Shown one piece after another: positions 1-12,475 of a stretch of 64,000 nucleotides of DNA. Below the pieces are notes generated by a model. The model searched no databases. It was not told where the DNA came from and saw only the letters and a program-made list of their open reading frames with translations. How positions within the stretch are numbered: the stretch's first letter is position 1; every line of letters starts with the position of its first letter. The position numbers were made by a program, and so were the translations under genes. Source of the DNA: Xylanimonas protaetiae (lineage in GTDB: Bacteria > Actinomycetota > Actinomycetes > Actinomycetales > Cellulomonadaceae); assembly GCF_004135385.1 (NCBI RefSeq), contig NZ_CP035493.1:3105440-3169439 (forward strand), read 5' to 3'.

Positions 1-2093
1 GTGACGGCCGCGACCCGCACGGCGGGCGGCAGGGCGAGCTGGGCCCGTTCGGACAGCTCGCGGTCGGCGAACCCGGCGGGGTCGAAGCGCACGAGCGCGC
101 CCGTGGGGCCGGGCGCGGCGTCGCCGACGAGCAGCACCTGCCCGCCCGCACCCGCCGGGCGCACCAGGTGGGCGGCGGCGAGCCACCGGTGCAGTGCGCG
201 CGTCCCGGCGTCGAGACCGGTGCCTGCGGAGGCGGCCGCGGCGTCGAGCAGGAGGGCGGTGACGTACCCGCCGTCGGCGACGGGCTCCGCGCCGGGCGTC
301 GCGACGACGAGCGCGGGGCGGGCGGGCACCCGGTCGAGGATGCCGCCGGGCGCCGTCGAGGCGGACACGCGCACGGGCACCCCGGGGAACGCCCGGCCGA
401 GCTCCTCGGCCGTGCGCTCGGAGCCGACGCGCACGGCGCGCAGCGCGCCGGACCCGCACTCGCCGCACCGCCACCCGGCGGCGAGCCGCCCGCACCAGCG
501 GCACTGCGGCGCCGCGGCCTGGCCGCTCAGGGCGAGCGGCCCGTGGCACTGCGCGCACGTGGCGGGCGTGCGGCACCGTTCGCAGGCGACGATGGGGAGG
601 TACCCGGTGCGCGGCACCTGCACGAGCACGGGCCCGACGCCCAGGCCGTCGCGCGCGGCGCGCCAGGCCGCCGTCGGGATGCGCGCGCCGGCGCCCGGGC
701 CCTCGGAGGCCAGCTCGACCGACGTCAGCGCCCGCACGCGCGGGGCGCGCGCCCGCAGCACGTCGCGCGGCGCGGCGATCTCGCGGGCCCAGCCGTCCGC
801 GAGCAGCGCCTGCGCCTGGACCGTGCGCCCGGGCGACCCGAGGAGGAACGCCGCACCCTCGAGGTCGCTGCGCAGCGCGAGCACGTCCCGCGCGTGCGGG
901 TAGGGGGCGTGCGGCTCAGCCAGGGTGTCCTCGCCGTCGCCCCACAGCACGACCAGCCCGAGGTGCGCCACGGGTGCGAACATCGCGGCGCGCGTCCCGA
1001 CGACGACACGGGCCCGCCCGCGCGCGGCCGTCAGGAACGCCCGGTAGCGCGGCGCCGCGCCGTCCTCGGCGAGCAGCCGCACGACGTCCGGCACCCCGCC
1101 CGACTCCAGGGCCGCGGCGACCCGGCCCGCGTCCCGGGCGTCCGGCACGACGACGAGCGCGCCGCGGCCCGCGCCGACCGCCGCGCGGGCCGCGGTCGCG
1201 ACGGCCGCGGCCCAGTGCGGCAGGGTCGGCACTCCCCCGGCCTCCGCGGGCGGGGCGAGGCCCGGCAGGGGTGTCCACACGGCCTTGGGCGCGGTGCCGG
1301 CGCCCACGTGCCCCAGGAACGCCTCCCCGCCCCGGTACGCGCCCCACAGGCCCCGCCAGGCGTCCGGAGCGGGGCCGAGCACGGCGACGTCCGCTGGCGC
1401 CGCGACGGCGGCGCGGGACGGCGCCGCGGCGATGGTGGCGTCGTCGTCGTCCGGCACGACCGCGTCGGGCACGGTGGCGTTCGGCGCCTCCTCCCCGGTG
1501 GGCGCCGTCCCGGTCGACGCGTCCTCGGTCGACTCCTTCTCGGTCGGCTCCTTCTCGGTCGGCTCCTTCTCGGTCGGCTCCTTCTCGGTGCGCGCGTGCC
1601 GCGGCGGCACGGCGAGCCGCAGCACGTCCGCCGTGGTCCCGGCCCACCGGGCCGCGACGGCGCGCACCAGCCGCAGCACGGCCGGCGTCAGCACCGGCTC
1701 GGCCGACACGAGCCGCTTGAGCGGCACCAGCCGCCCGTCGTGGTCCGACGCCGCGACCCGCGCGACGACGAACCCGTCGACCTCCTGGGGCCCGAACCGG
1801 GCCCGCACCCGGGCGCCGGGGACGCACCCGTCGGCCATCGCGGCCGGCACGAGGTAGTCGTACTCCCGGTCGAGGTGCGCCGGCTGGAGGTCCAGCAGCA
1901 CCCGCGCGACGGGCAGCTCGGACGCCATCTCCTGCGCCCCGAGGGGCGTCCTGCGCCGCCGCGCCCGGGCGGGCGCCACGACGTCGTCCAGCGCGAGCAG
2001 GGCGTCCTGCTCACCCTTGGCCCCGGCGCCGGCAGCGGCGGCGGGCGCGCTCGCGCGCGCACCACCCGCGGCGACGTCGTCGGACAACCTCAT
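1..2093 (-). CDS. priA: Primosomal protein N' (PriA), actinobacterial helicase-defective form; 3' end outside the window
   Basis: PriA recognises stalled or D-loop forks and reloads the replicative helicase. The frame is open from ATG 2093 to the window edge (about 697 residues seen), with GAGG 8 nt upstream of the start. The N-terminal DNA-binding domain (DREYDYLVP, LRLAVPPRHA) and the paired-cysteine zinc region (CERC, CAQC, CRWCG, CGECG) are present. Where a helicase PriA has its Walker A P-loop, this one reads HVGAGTAPKAVW, and the DEEH box is replaced by WGDGED, so ATP-driven unwinding is unlikely. That loss is known for actinobacterial PriA. Four 15-bp repeats (TEKEP) separate the DNA-binding and helicase-like domains. 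The identity is firm; that it is only a loading platform is inference. Confidence 0.9.
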   Translation of the reverse strand, partial: MRLSDDVAAGGARASAPAAAAGAGAKGEQDALLALDDVVAPARARRRRTPLGAQEMASELPVARVLLDLQPAHLDREYDYLVPAAMADGCVPGARVRARFGPQEVDGFVVARVAASDHDGRLVPLKRLVSAEPVLTPAVLRLVRAVAARWAGTTADVLRLAVPPRHARTEKEPTEKEPTEKEPTEKESTEDASTGTAPTGEEAPNATVPDAVVPDDDDATIAAAPSRAAVAAPADVAVLGPAPDAWRGLWGAYRGGEAFLGHVGAGTAPKAVWTPLPGLAPPAEAGGVPTLPHWAAAVATAARAAVGAGRGALVVVPDARDAGRVAAALESGGVPDVVRLLAEDGAAPRYRAFLTAARGRARVVVGTRAAMFAPVAHLGLVVLWGDGEDTLAEPHAPYPHARDVLALRSDLEGAAFLLGSPGRTVQAQALLADGWAREIAAPRDVLRARAPRVRALTSVELASEGPGAGARIPTAAWRAARDGLGVGPVLVQVPRTGYLPIVACERCRTPATCAQCHGPLALSGQAAAPQCRWCGRLAAGWRCGECGSGALRAVRVGSERTAEELGRAFPGVPVRVSASTAPGGILDRVPARPALVVATPGAEPVADGGYVTALLLDAAAASAGTGLDAGTRALHRWLAAAHLVRPAGAGGQVLLVGDAAPGPTGALVRFDPAGFADRELSERAQLALPPAVRVAAV
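1531..1590 (-). repeat. Four 15-bp in-frame tandem repeats inside priA (TEKEP linker)
   Basis: Units at 1531-1545, 1546-1560, 1561-1575 and 1576-1590 are nearly identical (GGCTCCTTCTCGGTC on the plus strand). They encode Thr-Glu-Lys-Glu-Pro repeats at about residues 168-188, a charged linker after the DNA-binding domain. The last unit carries one change (Pro to Ser). The copy number could vary between strains. Confidence 0.9.
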
Positions 2094-2223
2094 GACGGAA
2101 CCTCACCACATCCCACGGACACGACGTGCCCCGACGACGCACGAAGGTCTCGGGGCGGGCCCCGTCCACGCAGCAGCCGGCCGAGCGGAGCGACCCCGCG
2201 ACGCGCCAGCGCCCGGGGTACGA

Positions 2224-2244
2224 GACGGTCCGACCCCGACCGTC
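2224..2244 (-). terminator. Possible metK terminator hairpin
   Basis: GACGGTC (2224-2230) pairs with GACCGTC (2238-2244) across a 7-nt loop, 28 nt past the metK stop. A second small hairpin (GAGCCC/GGGCTC, 2258-2273) overlaps the stop itself. Neither is followed by a T-run. The rest of 2094-2271 holds nothing I recognise except the priA ribosome-binding site. Confidence 0.35.
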
Positions 2245-2271
2245 CCGAGACGAGCCGGAGCCCTGGAGGGC

Positions 2272-3471
2272 TCAGGACGCGACGGCAGCCTGCAGCGCGG
2301 CGACCCGGTCCGTGCGCTCCCACGAGAACTGCGGCAGCTCGCGCCCGAAGTGCCCGTACGCCGCGGTGCGCGCGTAGATCGGCCGCAGCAGGTCGAGGTC
2401 GGCGATGATCGCCGCCGGGCGCAGGTCGAACACCTGCTCGATGGCGGCCGTGATGCGCTCGACCGGCACGGTCTCGGTGCCGAAGGTCTCGACGTACAGG
2501 CCCACCGGGTGGGCGCGCCCGATCGCGTAGGCGACCTGGACCTCGCAGCGGCGGGCGAGACCCGCGGCGACGACGTTCTTGGCCACCCAGCGCGTGGCGT
2601 ACGCGGCCGACCGGTCCACCTTCGACGGGTCCTTGCCGGAGAACGCACCGCCCCCGTGGCGGGCCATGCCGCCGTAGGTGTCGACGATGATCTTGCGGCC
2701 CGTCAGGCCGGCGTCGCCCTGCGGGCCGCCGACGACGAACTTGCCCGTCGGGTTGACGTAGAGCTTGTAGTCGCTCGCATCGAGCGTGACCTTCTCGAGC
2801 ACCGGGGCGACGACCTTGTCGGCGATCTCCTTGGCCAGGGTCTCCTGGAGGACGTCCTCGTCGTGCTGCGTGGACACGACGACGGCGTCCAGGCGCACTG
2901 GCCGGTCGCCGTCGTAGGCGATGGTGACCTGGGTCTTGCCGTCCGGGCGCAGGCCGGCGACCTCGCCCGTGCGGCGCACCTGCGCGAGCCGCTCCGCGAG
3001 CCGGTGGGACAGCCAGATGGGCAGCGGCATGAGCTCGGGGGTGTCGTCGCACGCGTAGCCGAACATCAGGCCCTGGTCGCCGGCGCCCTGCGCGTCGAGC
3101 GGGTCGTGGTCGGCGGCGTCGTCGCGCTGCTCGGCGGACTTGTCGACGCCCTGCGCGATGTCGGGCGACTGCTGGCCGATCGACACGGACACGCCGCACG
3201 AGCTGCCGTCGAACCCGACCGCCGACGACGTGTAGCCGATGCGCTTGACGACGTCGCGCACGATCTGCGGGATCTCGACGTACGCGGTCGTGGTGACCTC
3301 GCCCGCGAGGTGCACCTGGCCCGTGGTCACCAGCGTCTCGACGGCGACGCGTGCGTGCGGGTCCTGCTCGAGGATGGCGTCCAGGACGGCGTCCGAGATC
3401 TGGTCGCACACCTTGTCCGGGTGGCCTTCGGTCACGGACTCGGACGTGAACAGGCGCAGAGCATCGGTCAT
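2272..3471 (-). CDS. metK: S-adenosylmethionine synthetase
   Basis: Makes S-adenosylmethionine from methionine and ATP; cytosolic tetramer. 399 residues, the usual length. Signature stretches are visible: [17 protein letters not shown] near the N terminus (ATP/metal binding), [16 protein letters not shown] (phosphate-binding P-loop-like motif) and the late [13 protein letters not shown] segment. ATG 3471 has no ribosome-binding site. Instead TAGGGT lies 6 nt upstream, so the mRNA is probably leaderless. It sits between coaBC and priA on the same strand but has its own promoter. I saw no SAM riboswitch in the 91-bp gap upstream. Confidence 0.98.
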   Translation of the reverse strand: MTDALRLFTSESVTEGHPDKVCDQISDAVLDAILEQDPHARVAVETLVTTGQVHLAGEVTTTAYVEIPQIVRDVVKRIGYTSSAVGFDGSSCGVSVSIGQQSPDIAQGVDKSAEQRDDAADHDPLDAQGAGDQGLMFGYACDDTPELMPLPIWLSHRLAERLAQVRRTGEVAGLRPDGKTQVTIAYDGDRPVRLDAVVVSTQHDEDVLQETLAKEIADKVVAPVLEKVTLDASDYKLYVNPTGKFVVGGPQGDAGLTGRKIIVDTYGGMARHGGGAFSGKDPSKVDRSAAYATRWVAKNVVAAGLARRCEVQVAYAIGRAHPVGLYVETFGTETVPVERITAAIEQVFDLRPAAIIADLDLLRPIYARTAAYGHFGRELPQFSWERTDRVAALQAAVAS

Positions 3472-3477
3472 GGCGAC

Positions 3478-3483
3478 ACCCTA
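3478..3483 (-). promoter_or_regulatory. -10 box TAGGGT of a leaderless metK promoter
   Basis: TAGGGT ends 6 nt before ATG 3471. No purine-rich Shine-Dalgarno sequence fits between box and start, so the transcript would begin at or next to the A of the ATG. No clear -35 is visible. Confidence 0.6.
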
Positions 3484-3562
3484 GGGTCAGACATCGCCCC
3501 GGACCCACCCCATGGAAGCGAAATCCCATCAGTTGGACAGGACAAGTCCGACTTACGGGACG

Positions 3563-4774
3563 CTACCCGCGGACCTTCGCGACGGCGTCCCACAGGACGT
3601 CCGCGACCTGGCGTTTCGTCCCGTTCGCGTGGGCGACCTGCTCCCCTGTGGCGTCCAGCACCCACACCTCGTTGTCGGGCGTGCCGAACCCGCGCCCGCC
3701 GCCGACGGCGTTGACCGCGAGCAGGTCGGCGCCCTTGCGCAGCGCCTTGGCGCGGCCGTGGTCCAGCACGCCGCCGCTCGCGTCGCCCGTCTCGGCGGCG
3801 AACCCGACCACGACCTGACCGGGCCGCAGCCGGTCGCGCACGAGCTCCGCGAGGATGTCGGGGTTCTCCACGAGCTCGATGGGCGCGGGGCCCTGCCCCG
3901 GCACCTTCTTGATCTTCGCCTCGGTGGGCGCCGCCGGGCGGAAGTCGGCCACCGCGGCGGCCATGACGACGACGTCGGCCGCGGCGCCCGCAGCGCGCAC
4001 CGCGTCGCGGAGCTGCACCGTCGACTCGACGCGGACGACCTCGTCGGCGCAGGTCTCCGACCCGGCGGCCTCGAGGTTCGCGGCGACGAGAGTCACGTGC
4101 GCCCCTCGCGCGCGGGCCGCCTCGGCCAGCGCGACGCCCTGCCGCCCGGTCGAGCGGTTGCCGATCCAGCGCACCGGGTCGAGCGGCTCGCGCGTCCCGC
4201 CGGCGGAGACGACGACGCGCAGCCCCGCCAGGTCCTGCGGCGCCTGCGCCGCGGCCAGCACGGCGAGCGCCTCGCGGGCGATGTCCTCGGGCTCGGGCAG
4301 GCGGCCCGGCCCGGAGTCCTTGCCCGTCAGCCGGCCCGACGCCGGCTCGACGACGTGCACGCCGCGGGCGCGCAGGGTGGCGACGTTCGCGCGCGTCGCC
4401 GGGTGGTCCCACATCTCGGTGTGCATGGCCGGCGCCATGACCACCGGGCAGCGCGCCGCGAGCAGCGTCGAGGTGAGCAGGTCGTCGGCGCGGCCCGTGG
4501 CCGCCCGCGCGAGCAGGTCGGCGGTGGCCGGGGCCACGACGATCAGGTCGGCGCCCTGGCCGAGCGCGACGTGCTGGACGTGCTCGACGTCGTCGAACAC
4601 GTCGGTGCTGACGGGCTCCCCCGACAGCGCCTCCCACGTGGGAGGCCCGACGAACCGCAACGCCGCGGCCGTCGGGATGACGCGGACCGCATGACCGGCC
4701 TCGCGCAGCAGACGCAGCAGGAGCACCGCCTTGTACGCGGCGATGCCCCCGCTGACGCCCAGCAGGATCCTCAT
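3563..4774 (-). CDS. coaBC: Bifunctional phosphopantothenoylcysteine decarboxylase / phosphopantothenate-cysteine ligase
   Basis: Carries out two successive steps of coenzyme A synthesis: ligation of cysteine to 4'-phosphopantothenate (CoaB) and decarboxylation of the product (CoaC). 403 residues. The N-terminal flavin-dependent CoaC half begins MRILLGVSGGIAAYKA and contains the PAMHTEMW active-site region. The C-terminal CoaB half has the GGTREPLDPVRWIGNRSTG motif and the lysine-containing AKIKKVPG motif. Start ATG 4774 has GGAG 8 nt upstream, and 14 nt separate it from the rpoZ stop, so the two are probably co-transcribed. Confidence 0.97.
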   Translation of the reverse strand: MRILLGVSGGIAAYKAVLLLRLLREAGHAVRVIPTAAALRFVGPPTWEALSGEPVSTDVFDDVEHVQHVALGQGADLIVVAPATADLLARAATGRADDLLTSTLLAARCPVVMAPAMHTEMWDHPATRANVATLRARGVHVVEPASGRLTGKDSGPGRLPEPEDIAREALAVLAAAQAPQDLAGLRVVVSAGGTREPLDPVRWIGNRSTGRQGVALAEAARARGAHVTLVAANLEAAGSETCADEVVRVESTVQLRDAVRAAGAAADVVVMAAAVADFRPAAPTEAKIKKVPGQGPAPIELVENPDILAELVRDRLRPGQVVVGFAAETGDASGGVLDHGRAKALRKGADLLAVNAVGGGRGFGTPDNEVWVLDATGEQVAHANGTKRQVADVLWDAVAKVRG

Positions 4775-4788
4775 CCGAGACTCCAGGC

Positions 4789-5085
4789 TCAGAAGCCGTC
4801 CGGGACACCCTCGGCGGCGTCGCTCTCCTCGACCGGGGTCGAGGTCAGCAGGCCCTGGTTGATCTCGCGCATCGCGATGGACAGCGGCTTCTCCTGCACG
4901 CGGACGTCGACGAGCGGGCCGACGTTCTCGAGCAGGCCCTCGTTGAGCTGCGAGTAGTAGGCGTTGATCTGGCGGGCGCGCTTGGCCGCGTAGAGGACCA
5001 GGCCGTACTTCGAGTCGGTCTTCGCGAGCAGCTCGTCGATGGGCGGGTCGGTGATGCCGATGGGCTGGGCCACGGTTCCGGCCAT
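4789..5085 (-). CDS. rpoZ: RNA polymerase omega subunit
   Basis: Small RNA polymerase subunit that helps fold and recruit beta-prime. 98 residues; the conserved core ([17 protein letters not shown], then [12 protein letters not shown]) is clear, followed by a long actinobacterial tail. Start ATG 5085 has CTGGAG 9 nt upstream. It sits in the standard gmk-rpoZ-coaBC order, but a TAGACT box overlapping the gmk stop suggests its own promoter as well. Confidence 0.96.
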   Translation of the reverse strand: MAGTVAQPIGITDPPIDELLAKTDSKYGLVLYAAKRARQINAYYSQLNEGLLENVGPLVDVRVQEKPLSIAMREINQGLLTSTPVEESDAAEGVPDGF

Positions 5086-5127
5086 GTTTCACGCTCCAGG
5101 AGGGAGGAAGGACAGAGACTGCCGGAC

Positions 5128-5133
5128 AGTCTA
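5128..5133 (-). promoter_or_regulatory. Candidate -10 box (TAGACT) for rpoZ-coaBC, overlapping the gmk stop codon
   Basis: TAGACT on the minus strand would start transcription near 5121 and give a leader of about 35 nt before ATG 5085. Its TAG is also the gmk stop codon. A 6-bp hairpin (AGACTG/CAGTCT, 5116-5132) covers the same bases. No strong -35 is seen. Confidence 0.4.
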
Positions 5134-5751
5134 CCTGCCGACCTGCGCGTTCCCTCCCACGGCCAGGCCCATGAAGGAGACGAGCCGATCGGTGGCGTGG
5201 CGGACCTCGTCGTTGACGATCGTCACGTCGAACTCCGCCTCCGCGGCCAGCTCGACGCGCGCGGTGGCCAGACGCCGTTCGCGCTCCTCCGCGTCCTCGG
5301 TGCCGCGCCCGACCAGGCGGCGCTCGAGCTCCTCCCAGCTGGGCGGGGCGAGGAACACGAACTGCGCCTCGGGCATGGACTCGCGCACCTGCCGGGCACC
5401 CTGCAGGTCGATCTCGAGCAGGGTCGGCACGCCCGCGGCCAGGTGCTCCTCCACGGGGCCACGGGGCGTGCCGTACCGGTTGCGGCCGTGCACCAGCGCC
5501 CATTCGAGCATCTGGCCCTCGGCGACCATGCGGTCGAACTCCTCGGGGGACACGAACAGGTAGTGCACGCCGTCGACCTCGCCGGGGCGCGGCGCACGCG
5601 TCGTCGCCGACACGGACAGCCACACCTCGGGGTACCGGTCACGGACGTCGGCGGAGACGGTGCCCTTGCCGACGGCCGTGGGCCCGGCGAGGACGGTCAG
5701 ACGGGCGGGTCCGGGCACAGTGCCGGCAGGCGACGCGGAAATCTCAGCCAA
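5131..5751 (-). CDS. gmk: Guanylate kinase
   Basis: Phosphorylates GMP to GDP with ATP. The P-loop is [12 protein letters not shown], followed by [19 protein letters not shown] (GMP binding) and [12 protein letters not shown]. The start is uncertain. TTG 5751 overlaps the mihF stop and gives 206 residues. An upstream GTG at 5793 would add 14 residues over a 50-bp overlap without a ribosome-binding site, and an internal GTG just before the P-loop is also possible. It is translated downstream of mihF, the usual actinobacterial pair. Confidence 0.93.
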   Translation of the reverse strand: MAEISASPAGTVPGPARLTVLAGPTAVGKGTVSADVRDRYPEVWLSVSATTRAPRPGEVDGVHYLFVSPEEFDRMVAEGQMLEWALVHGRNRYGTPRGPVEEHLAAGVPTLLEIDLQGARQVRESMPEAQFVFLAPPSWEELERRLVGRGTEDAEERERRLATARVELAAEAEFDVTIVNDEVRHATDRLVSFMGLAVGGNAQVGR

Positions 5752-6055
5752 ACCTCTCGATGAGCGCCGCGGCCTGGTGGGGTCCCAGGCCACGGACGCG
5801 GCGGGTCTCGGCGATCCCGACCTCTTCCATGATCGCCTTGGCCTTCACCTTACCGACGCCGGGGAGGGACTCGAGCAGGGCGACCACCTTGAGCTTGCCC
5901 ACGACGTCGTCCGTCTGGCCCTGCTCGATGACCTCCTTGAGGGAGCCCTGGGAGTACTTCAGCCGGTTCTTGATCTCCGCGCGCACGCGACGCGCCTCGG
6001 CGGCCTTCTCAAGGGCCGCCGCACGCTGCTCCGGGGTAAGAGGAGGAAGGGCCAC
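5744..6055 (-). CDS. mihF: Actinobacterial integration host factor (mIHF)
   Basis: Nucleoid-associated DNA-binding protein, unrelated in sequence to the proteobacterial IHF heterodimer. 103 residues beginning [18 protein letters not shown]. The C-terminal helix-two-turn-helix region ([20 protein letters not shown]) matches the family that contacts DNA. GTG 6055 is preferred to GTG 6064 because GTAGGTGA lies 5 nt before it. A TAGTTT box at 6103-6108 (minus) could supply a promoter with a leader of about 40 nt. Immediately upstream of gmk, as in other actinobacteria. Confidence 0.95.
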   Translation of the reverse strand: MALPPLTPEQRAAALEKAAEARRVRAEIKNRLKYSQGSLKEVIEQGQTDDVVGKLKVVALLESLPGVGKVKAKAIMEEVGIAETRRVRGLGPHQAAALIERFG

Positions 6056-6164
6056 GCAAGTCACCTACTCAGTCGAGCCGATGGGGCGGTACTGCTCCGT
6101 CGAAACTAACCGTGACCTGCGCCTGCGGCAATCGGGGCGCGCACGGTGGCGCGCGCCGTCGCCC

Positions 6165-6914
6165 TCACGAGGGGCCGAGAGCCGCCGTTCCGTGGTGGTG
6201 GTGCCCGGCGTGCGGGTCCACGGGCGTCGCTCCCGGGCGCGTCCACTGCGGCGTCGGGCGGCCGTCGACCCGCCAGAACCCGCTCGGCCCGAACGGCTGC
6301 GGCCACCCGGCGGGCGAGTCCTCCCAGCGCTCGCCGCGGCCGTACACGCTGCGGTCGATGAGCTGCAGCGACGTCATCATCGCCTCGGTGCCGCGCCCCG
6401 TGACCCGGTACGTGAGGTAGACGCGGTCGTCGCGGCGCAGCAGCCACAGCCACTCGCCGAACTCCGTGCCGAGCGTCGGGTCCTCGACGTCGGCGGCCGA
6501 GTACCAGGGCACGGTGTAGCCCATGAAGTCGCGCAGCTCGCGCGCGAGGTCCCACGGCCCCTCGAAGAGCACCGCGAACGAGATGCCGCGCGCGTGGAGG
6601 TAGGACGGCTCGTGCATCGCGTAGACGCTGAGGGTGCAGCCCTCGCACTGGTCCTCGATCGGCCGGCCCACGTGGGCCATGTGCTTGTAGACCAGGAGCT
6701 GGTCGCGCCCGTCGAACAGGTCGAGCAGGCTCACGGGGCCGTCCGGCCCGACGACGTCGACGACGGGCAGCTCCATCATCGGCATGCGGCGGCGCCGGGC
6801 GGCGAGCTCGTCGCCGGCGTGCGTGTGGGCCTTCTCCAGGGTCAGCAGGTCCTCGTAGGCGGCGTCCCAGGCGACGCGGTCGACGACGGGCGGGGTCGGG
6901 GTGGTGTCGGTCAT
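6165..6914 (-). CDS. DUF899 family protein (thioredoxin-like fold)
   Basis: 249 residues starting MTDTTPTPP. The body has the DUF899 pattern: MPMMELPVVDV, a long LVYKHM-containing strand region, DQCEGCTLSV with two cysteines as in a redox-active CxxC, and WYSAADVEDPTLGTEFG. The family is usually described as having a thioredoxin-like fold, but the substrate is unknown. The tail is histidine-rich (HAGHHHH), which could bind metal. It stands alone between mihF and the pyr operon terminator, with no obvious promoter or ribosome-binding site. Function not assigned. Confidence 0.85.
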   Translation of the reverse strand: MTDTTPTPPVVDRVAWDAAYEDLLTLEKAHTHAGDELAARRRRMPMMELPVVDVVGPDGPVSLLDLFDGRDQLLVYKHMAHVGRPIEDQCEGCTLSVYAMHEPSYLHARGISFAVLFEGPWDLARELRDFMGYTVPWYSAADVEDPTLGTEFGEWLWLLRRDDRVYLTYRVTGRGTEAMMTSLQLIDRSVYGRGERWEDSPAGWPQPFGPSGFWRVDGRPTPQWTRPGATPVDPHAGHHHHGTAALGPS

Positions 6915-6959
6915 GCCCGTCCGACGACGCCGGCGCGCGCGACTCATCGCCCCGGCGAC

Positions 6960-6991
6960 GTGGGGCGGGGCCGACCCCGGTCCCGCCCCAC
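6960..6991 (-). terminator. Terminator hairpin of the pyr operon
   Basis: GTGGGGCGGG (6960-6969) pairs perfectly with CCCGCCCCAC (6982-6991), with a few more possible pairs into the loop. It lies 28 nt past the pyrF stop on the minus strand. There is no T-run, which is common in this phylum. Confidence 0.6.
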
Positions 6992-7018
6992 GCTGTTGTC
7001 GGCCCCGCAGGGCGGTCC

Positions 7019-7859
7019 TCAGCCGCGCAGGGCGGCCCGAGCCTCTGCGGCCGCGGTCTCGGCCGCCGCACGCAGCGCCGCGGCGTCCGGGCCCGCCTGG
7101 AGCACGCCGCGCGACGACGACGCCAGCACCTGGCGGCGCGCACCGCCGAACACGGTCGCGAGCTCCGCGGCGCCTGCGCCCTGGGCGCCCACGCCGGGGG
7201 CCAGGAGCGGTCCGTTGACGGCCTCGAGGTCGGTGCCCGTGGCCGCCACGGCGTCGCCGATCGTCGCGCCGACCACGAGGCCGACCGATCCCATCGGGGT
7301 CGCGCCCGCGTTGAGCACCGCGGCCTGCGCGGCGACGGACGCGGCGAGCGTGATGCCGTCGGCGGTCCGCGCGTGCTGGACCTCGTGGCCCTCCTTGTTG
7401 GAGGTCAGGCACAGCACGAACAGGCCGCGACCGGTCTGCGCCGCGAGCTCGGCCGCCGGGGCGAGCGAGCCGAAGCCCAGGTAGGGCGAGACGGTCAGCG
7501 CGTCGCCCGCCAGCGGCGAGCCGTCGCGCAGGAACGCCTCCGCGTAGGCGCCCATGGTCGAGCCGATGTCGCCGCGCTTCGCGTCGACGATGCACAGCGT
7601 CCCGGCGGCGCGGGAGGCCGCGACGGTCTCCTCCAGCACGGCGACGCCGGCCGAGCCGTGCCGCTCGTAGAACGCTGCCTGCGGCTTGAACGCCGCGACC
7701 CGGCCGCCGACGGCGTCGACGACCCGCAGCGAGAACTCCCGCAGCCCGGCGACGTCGTCGGCCAGCCCCCACGCCGCGAGCAGCGAGGCGTGCGGGTCGA
7801 TGCCGACGCACAGCGGGCCCAGGTCGTCCATGGCGGCGCTCAGGCGCGCGCCGAAGGGC

Positions 7860-7867
<8 letters not shown>
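7019..7867 (-). CDS. pyrF: Orotidine-5'-phosphate decarboxylase
   Basis: Last step of UMP synthesis: OMP to UMP plus CO2. 282 residues, of the longer type 2 family common in actinobacteria. The catalytic [17 protein letters not shown] motif is intact, with CVGIDPH near the N terminus and GVGAQG in the phosphate-binding region. GTG 7867 overlaps the carB stop by 8 bp (GTGGCTGA) and has AGGAGG 6 nt upstream inside carB. It is therefore translationally coupled as the last gene of the pyr operon. Confidence 0.97.
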
Positions 7868-11239
<3,372 letters not shown>

Positions 11240-11240
<1 letters not shown>

Positions 11241-12475
11241 CAGGCGTTCTCCTTCTGACCGAGGTCGGCCAGTGCCGACGTCGGGACGTTCACGGGCGCG
11301 GAAGTCTGCATGAGCTCGACGAAGCGGTCGAACAGGTAGGCCGAGTCGTGCGGGCCGGCCGCGGCCTCGGGGTGGTACTGCACCGAGAAGGCGGGGATGT
11401 CGAGCGCGGTGAGGCCCTCGACGACCTGGTCGTTGAGGCCGACGTGGGACACGATCACGCGCCCGTACTCGCTCTTGTGCGGCGCGTCGCTGATCGTGTC
11501 GAGCGGGGCGTCGACGGCGAAGCCGTGGTTGTGCGCGGTGACCTCGACCTTGCCGGTCGTGCGGTCGAGCACGGGCTGGTTGATGCCGCGGTGGCCGTAG
11601 CCGAGCTTGTACGTGCCGTACCCGAGGGCGCGGCCGAAGAGCTGGTTGCCGAAGCAGATGCCGAAGAACGGGATGCGGGCGTCGAGCACCTGGCGCAGCA
11701 CCTCGACCTCGTGGGTCGCGGCGCCGGGGTCGCCGGGGCCGTTGGAGAAGAACACGCCGCGGGCGCCGTCGGCGGGCAGGAGCGCCGCGATCTGCTCGAA
11801 CGTGTACGACTGCGGGACGACGTGCATGCGCACGCCGCGCTCGGCGAGCCGCTCGGGCGTCATGGACTTGATGCCCAGGTCGAGCCCGACGACGGTGGCG
11901 ACGGGCTCCTTGCCGGCGAACTCCCCGGCGGGCTCCACCGTGTAGGGCTGGTCGGTGGTGACCTCGCGGGCCAGGTCGGCGCCGGCCATGAGCGGGGCGG
12001 CCTGGACGCGGGCCACGAGCTCGTCGACGGGCACGGCGTGGCCGGCCGCGTCGAGCAGGTCCGCGCCGGAGAAGATGCCGGCGCGCATGACGCCGCGCTC
12101 ACGCAGGTGGCGGGTCAAGAAGCGGGTGTCGACGTCGGAGATGCCGACGACGCCCTGCGCCTCGAGGTCCGCGTCGAGCGAGCGGTTCGCGCGCCAGTTC
12201 GACACGCGGCGGGCGGGGTCGCGGACCACCCAGCCGGCCACCCAGATGCGCTCGGACTCGGTGTCCTCGCCGTTCACGCCGGTGTTGCCGATGTGCGGGG
12301 CGGTCATGACGACGATCTGGCGGTGGAACGACGGGTCGGTCAGCGTCTCCTGGTAGCCGGTCATTCCGGTGGCGAAGACGATCTCACCCAGCGTGGTGCC
12401 GCGGGCGCCGTAGGCACGGCCGCGGACGACGGTCCCGTCCTCCAGCACGAGCGCTGCCTTGTCGGTCACGGTCAC
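11240..12475 (-). CDS. carA: Carbamoyl-phosphate synthase small subunit (glutaminase)
   Basis: Releases ammonia from glutamine and channels it to CarB. 411 residues. The class I amidotransferase nucleophile is in [16 protein letters not shown], and the His-Glu pair in [18 protein letters not shown] 12475 overlaps the stop of the PH-like gene (GTGA); a second in-frame GTG at 12469 is an alternative. It ends in ATGA with carB. Some C-terminal residues (about 25) extend past the amidotransferase core. Confidence 0.97.

Noticed and set aside
3472-3562. SAM riboswitch upstream of metK
   Set aside because: The gap is only 91 bp, shows no SAM-box-like core or stems, and the -10 box sits against the start codon, leaving no leader.
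6136-6157. GGCGCGC/GCGCGCC hairpin after the DUF899 gene
   Set aside because: Short stem of pure G-C alternation with an 8-nt loop; too likely by chance to call a terminator.
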